DNA of 64,000 nucleotides from Homarus americanus (lineage: Eukaryota > Arthropoda > Malacostraca > Decapoda > Nephropidae): NCBI RefSeq assembly GCF_018991925.1, contig NW_024725521.1, positions 496,001 to 560,000 on the forward strand, in the 5' to 3' direction. Positions 60,501 to 64,000 of this stretch are shown piece by piece; within the stretch, counting starts at the first letter, position 1, and every line of letters starts with the position of its first letter. A model generated the notes under the pieces. That model saw nothing but the letters and a program-made list of their open reading frames with translations. It was not told the DNA's origin and searched no databases. The position numbers and the translations under genes are program-made.

Positions 60501-61099
60501 ACTTTTTTTTTTCATTTGATATGTTATTTAAATGCTACTTTTGCCCCCGTATTGGCCCTGAAAATAGCCCTTGACAAGACTATCAAGAACAATAGGGGGA
60601 TCCTGCACAGGCTACTAGTATTCTTCCCTCATCGTGGCTGCCTCTAGTTGGGTGGCCATTAGGTAAATTAGTAGTTGGGCTCCGCCAGCCTATAGGGTTT
60701 GTAATACTTTTTGTGATACAGTTAAATTGCTGTGAGCATTCTTCAAGTCTCCGATGATGATGTACGTACACTCACGCGCCATAGTTTCGTTGTACCCTCT
60801 ACCCTTACTCCTGACTCGATGGAATTTTCTGCCTTGGTTTCATACCGAACCTCCCCCCCCACCTCACTTCCCCCCACCCCATCGTTCAGTGGTGCAATGT
60901 GGTAGCTCGAAGCTTCGCTGGATTGTACGAATAGCAGTTCATGATGTAATATGTGAGAGAATATATGCACGATACATTTTTTTAGTGACTTCACATCACT
61001 TTATTTACCACCCTGACTACGACTTCACTCGAGCCAGGAGTAGTGGGTAGAGGGTGCATCGAAACTATGACGCGTGAGTGTACGTATAAAAAATAATAG

Positions 61100-61127
61100 G
61101 TGTGTGTGTGTGTATCGGTGTGTGTGT
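61100..61127. repeat. Short (GT)n before the truncated LINE copy
   Basis: GTGTGTGTGTGTGTATCGGT then GTGTGTGT adjoins the 5' truncation point at 61128. Confidence 0.8.
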
Positions 61128-61400
61128 CAATACTTTCAAGTTAGCCCGACTGCATACCGAAGCAGACGGGCGCCAATGCCAGAAAGTCTCTGCCGCCGCC
61201 CCTCCCACACTAGATGTAGTCCTCCATATGTGCAACATCTGTGAACGATTCTGCCGGTCCCGTATCGGCCTCTTTACTAAACAACCTCAGAACTCACCAA
61301 CGAAGGTGATATTCTTAATAACTCATATTGTTGCATCATAGCTGGATGATCGTCATACTCGATTCCGAGTGACAGCAACGTAGAAGTAGCGTGTGTGTTA
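61128..61400 (+). pseudogene. Second 3' copy of the 56.6-kb LINE
   Basis: The + strand reads FKLARLHTEADGRQCQKVSA, APPTLDVVLHMCNICERF and CRSRIGLF, matching the end of the LINE at 56.7 kb (FELARLHNEADRRQ, CNICDRPCRSRIGLF). Homology continues through the stop and 3' UTR (CTCATATTGTTGCATCATAG near 61322) to a short GT tail near 61391. Only about 270 bp remain, a typical 5' truncation. Confidence 0.78.
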
Positions 61401-61792
61401 TGGTAACAGCCATTTGCGCTTGCTGAAGATTCACTGCATAAGTTCAATACTTCCTCTAAATTCTAACACCATGTAAAATCAATAAAATCTGAAGGAGAGG
61501 CATAAAATACAACGTATTAGATAAGCTCTATGTTGCCGGAAACACGAGGTTAAGACAGTAGTGAGAAACAAATACTGTACGGTACACAGTTCACAAATGT
61601 ACAGTATGTCTCCTCAGCTCCCGGATCTCTCGCGATCAAGACCTTCGCGCGTCTTTCCCCCAAAATATGAAGGTAAATATTTACTTGGTTCTTATTTTAA
61701 GGGAAGTTTCAAGGTACACTTCACCTTCTACCACTACTACTCCACACCACCATTACCTCACACTATGATATTATTATCGTGTCCTCTGTGGT

Positions 61793-61930
<138 letters not shown>

Positions 61931-62218
61931 TGCGGAATCTGTTATTTTGCAAAATGACCGGCATACATATTGGTAATTTTGCAAAATAACTTACAATCAG
62001 ACAACCTAAACAAACCTAACCTTATAGTTGAATAGGGTTAGGTTAGGATGGCTCGTGTAGCTTGATACACAGTTAAGTGGTCCTGTTTTGTTTTTTTAAC
62101 TTTGGACTATGTGCTGTCCTAACCATAAGGTCAGATTAGTTTAGGTTGTCTGATTGTAAGTTATTTTGCAAAATTACCAATATGTATGCCGGTCATTTTG
62201 CAAAATAACAGATTCCGC
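61931..62218. mobile_element. Foldback element with about 98-bp near-perfect arms
   Basis: Arms 61931-62028 and 62121-62218 are inverted copies, identical over roughly the outer 80 bp, with a loop of about 90 bp containing TTAGG-like sequence. The ends read TGCGGAATCTG. Each arm contains two palindromic ATTTTGCAAAAT-type motifs. The left end abuts the (AT)n(GT)n tract. No ORF of note is present. Confidence 0.85.
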
Positions 62219-62359
62219 AAAAAAAACGTAACATATATACACTAGAGAAGTAATTGGATATACTGTAGATACTAGATAGCCATATAGATAGATAGATATA
62301 ACGATACGCATAAATATTTGGATACATAGCTGTCTCCTCCCTCTCTTGTATACCCTTCC

Positions 62360-62495
62360 TGGGTCCACGATAAAAACCCCACCGGACAAAAACCCCAGGA
62401 CAAAATCCCCACCGGACAAAAACCCCTAGGACAAAAGCTCCACCTCTACCGGTCAAAAACCCCATCTCTACTGGACAAAACCCACAATGGACAAA
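62360..62495. repeat. Array of CCCCACCGGACAAAA-type units, left arm
   Basis: About seven degenerate units of roughly 17-20 bp based on CCGGACAAAAACCCC. It is inverted relative to 62770-62890, so the two arrays can pair across about 275 bp. Confidence 0.75.
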
Positions 62496-62769
62496 ATCCC
62501 CTCGCAGTAAAAGATAAAACAAAATCTATTTATAGTTTTTAATAGCTAACATTATGAAATGTAATTTACCTGATAAAGAATAAACTAAAACATTATAAGC
62601 ATCAACATTTACCTCAGGTTAAAAAAATAAGACGAAATCTATTTGGAGTTTTTATTAATTTCTTACAAAACCACTTTGAAAATATCTCTTATTGCAACCT
62701 AACCTATCCTAACGGGTCCCCTGAGGTCTCAAAAAGTCAGGACAGTAATGGTAAGATCTAATATCAAAG

Positions 62770-62890
62770 TGGGATTTTTGTCCGGTAGGGGTGGGGATTT
62801 TGTCCTGTGGGGCTTATGTCCGGTGGGGATTTTGTCCTGGGATTTTTGTCCTAGGGGATTTTGTCCGGTAGGGTTTTGTCCGATTCCCAC
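62770..62890. repeat. Array of GGGGATTTTGTCCGGT-type units, right arm
   Basis: About six degenerate units, the inverted counterpart of 62360-62495. The spacer holds two related sequences, near 62520 (AAAATCTATTTATAG) and 62635 (GAAATCTATTTGGAG). Confidence 0.75.
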
Positions 62891-63119
62891 CCTTCCCACA
62901 CCAACACCCTCCCTCTCTTACCTTGTGGTGTCTACCCCTCCCCTTCCCTGCCCTCCTCCTCTCCCTCACCCTGGGACAGCTCAGGTGTTTCGGGGAGGAG
63001 GAGGGGGGGTGAGGCCACTCTGGCGTTCACGTATTTTTACCTTCACCTGTCAGGATCACAAATAATAACTAATTGTACTTGGGGGACGGTAGTGTAAGGT
63101 GAGCCGTTCCCCTCAACAC

Positions 63120-63520
63120 ACACCAGGAAATAGAATCACGGAGAGGGAAAGAAGGAAGAGAAGAGAAGGAAAGGAAGGAAGATAATGGAAGGAAGAGAAG
63201 AAGGGAAGGAAGAAGAGAAAGAGGGATAGACAAGAGAAGTACGAAGATAGGGGAGGGGATAGAAGATGGAGGTAAGGATAACAGACAGAAGGGAATGAGC
63301 TGGAGGAAAAACAGGAGGACAAAGGGAGAGAATTAGAGAAAGAGAATGGCAGCGAAGAGAAAAAGGACAGAGGGAGAGAGAGATAATAGAGTGAGACGAT
63401 GACTGAAGAACGGAGAGGCAGGGAGAAAATGGGGAGAGGAGAGGGTCTAATTGGATAAAAAACAGGGAGAGGATGACAGTGGACATGATGAGAGGGGAGA
63501 GAGAGAGAGACGGGGGGAGG
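63120..63520. repeat. Purine-rich GGAAG/GAGA tract
   Basis: Roughly 400 bp of almost pure A/G with AAGGAAGG and AGAGAGAG runs. The long opposite-strand frames here (Ser/Leu/Phe-rich) are composition artefacts. Confidence 0.85.
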
Positions 63521-63524
63521 GAGT

Positions 63525-64000
63525 GTGTCACGAGCTGGTCGAGGTCAGTGCGCCAAGTTTAGGTGAGACGCTGGGATATTTATATTGTATGTGTTGTTGA
63601 TCTGCCCCCCAGAGGCTGCAGGTTACCTTACGGGGTGTGTGAGGTGGTGGTGTGAGACGGAACACACACACGTTACCTGGGTGGTTAGGTCAGGTTAGGA
63701 TAGATTAGGTCAGGTTAAATTAGAGAAAGTTAGGTGAGCATTTTTTCCTCTGCTGCATATAATGGCAACCCCGCTAAAAAAATAATCATGACTATCAATT
63801 ACTGTACTATCTACAAGCAAAATTTCCCAATTTCGTTCGGGTTAGATTCATACTATATAACCTTGATTGTCAGTTTGCCCTCCCCGACACGGGTAATTTG
63901 CTACCTTCCGCAATCGCCATGGCGATATCTCAGTCAGCGGTCCGTGGTCAATAGTAGCACCAAGGTGCACAACCTTAGCTCCCACAAGTTTTCCTTACTA
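63525..64000. other. Window end, nothing recognised
   Basis: A short GGTTAGGTCAGGTTAGG segment at 63683-63735; otherwise no feature I can support. Confidence 0.4.

Noticed and set aside
63136..63531. Ser/Leu/Phe-rich minus-strand frames
   Set aside because: They arise from the purine-rich tract and have no start context, splice signals or domain.

Overview
The window is eukaryotic nuclear DNA. Two intron-containing protein genes with GT-AG junctions can be rebuilt from it, and the rest is unusually rich in microsatellites, minisatellites and decayed transposons. Animal-type proteins, very long (CA)n and (AT)n runs, many TTAGG-like (CCTAA) stretches and the retroelement types together suggest an arthropod, most likely a decapod crustacean. 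That placement is an inference; no species-diagnostic gene is visible.

Layout. Positions 1-21,000 hold no recognisable host gene. They form a dense field of tandem repeats with units of 2, 3, 4, 20, 21, 25, 30, 31, 41 and about 95 bp, including an uninterrupted (CA)n of about 530 bp. Embedded in them are two 3' fragments of non-LTR retrotransposons (3.85-4.11 kb on +, 5.86-6.19 kb on -) and a tRNA-derived SINE head (14.16 kb). Positions 21,000-30,000 are AT-rich and hold Tigger-type and RTE-type relics.

The gene core is 30,200-51,750. On + lies ATP6V1D (V-ATPase subunit D, 5 coding exons, 249 aa, apparently intact). On - lies NOL9/Grc3 (polynucleotide 5'-hydroxyl kinase of pre-rRNA processing, 5 coding exons, 1011 aa), with a long lysine-rich N-terminal extension containing a recent 84-bp duplication. 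The genes converge, and a decayed Tigger transposase lies between them. Introns of both genes carry short TA-flanked Tigger-type elements, and ATP6V1D intron 1 holds a 360-bp element with a perfect 8-bp target duplication.

Positions 52,000-64,000 contain foldback elements, a LINE 3' half interrupted by one stop codon plus a second 3' copy, a (CA)n-rich minisatellite, a near-perfect foldback element at 61.9-62.2 kb, an inverted pair of GTCCGG-type arrays at 62.36-62.89 kb, and a few unassigned ORFs, one with a TATA box and a signal-peptide-like start.

The two host genes are housekeeping and have no obvious functional link. The main interest is the mobile DNA: several Tigger families are present as transposase fragments and as non-autonomous derivatives. 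One derivative shares ends and interior with a nearby transposase relic, and another still carries a transposase fragment between its terminal repeats.
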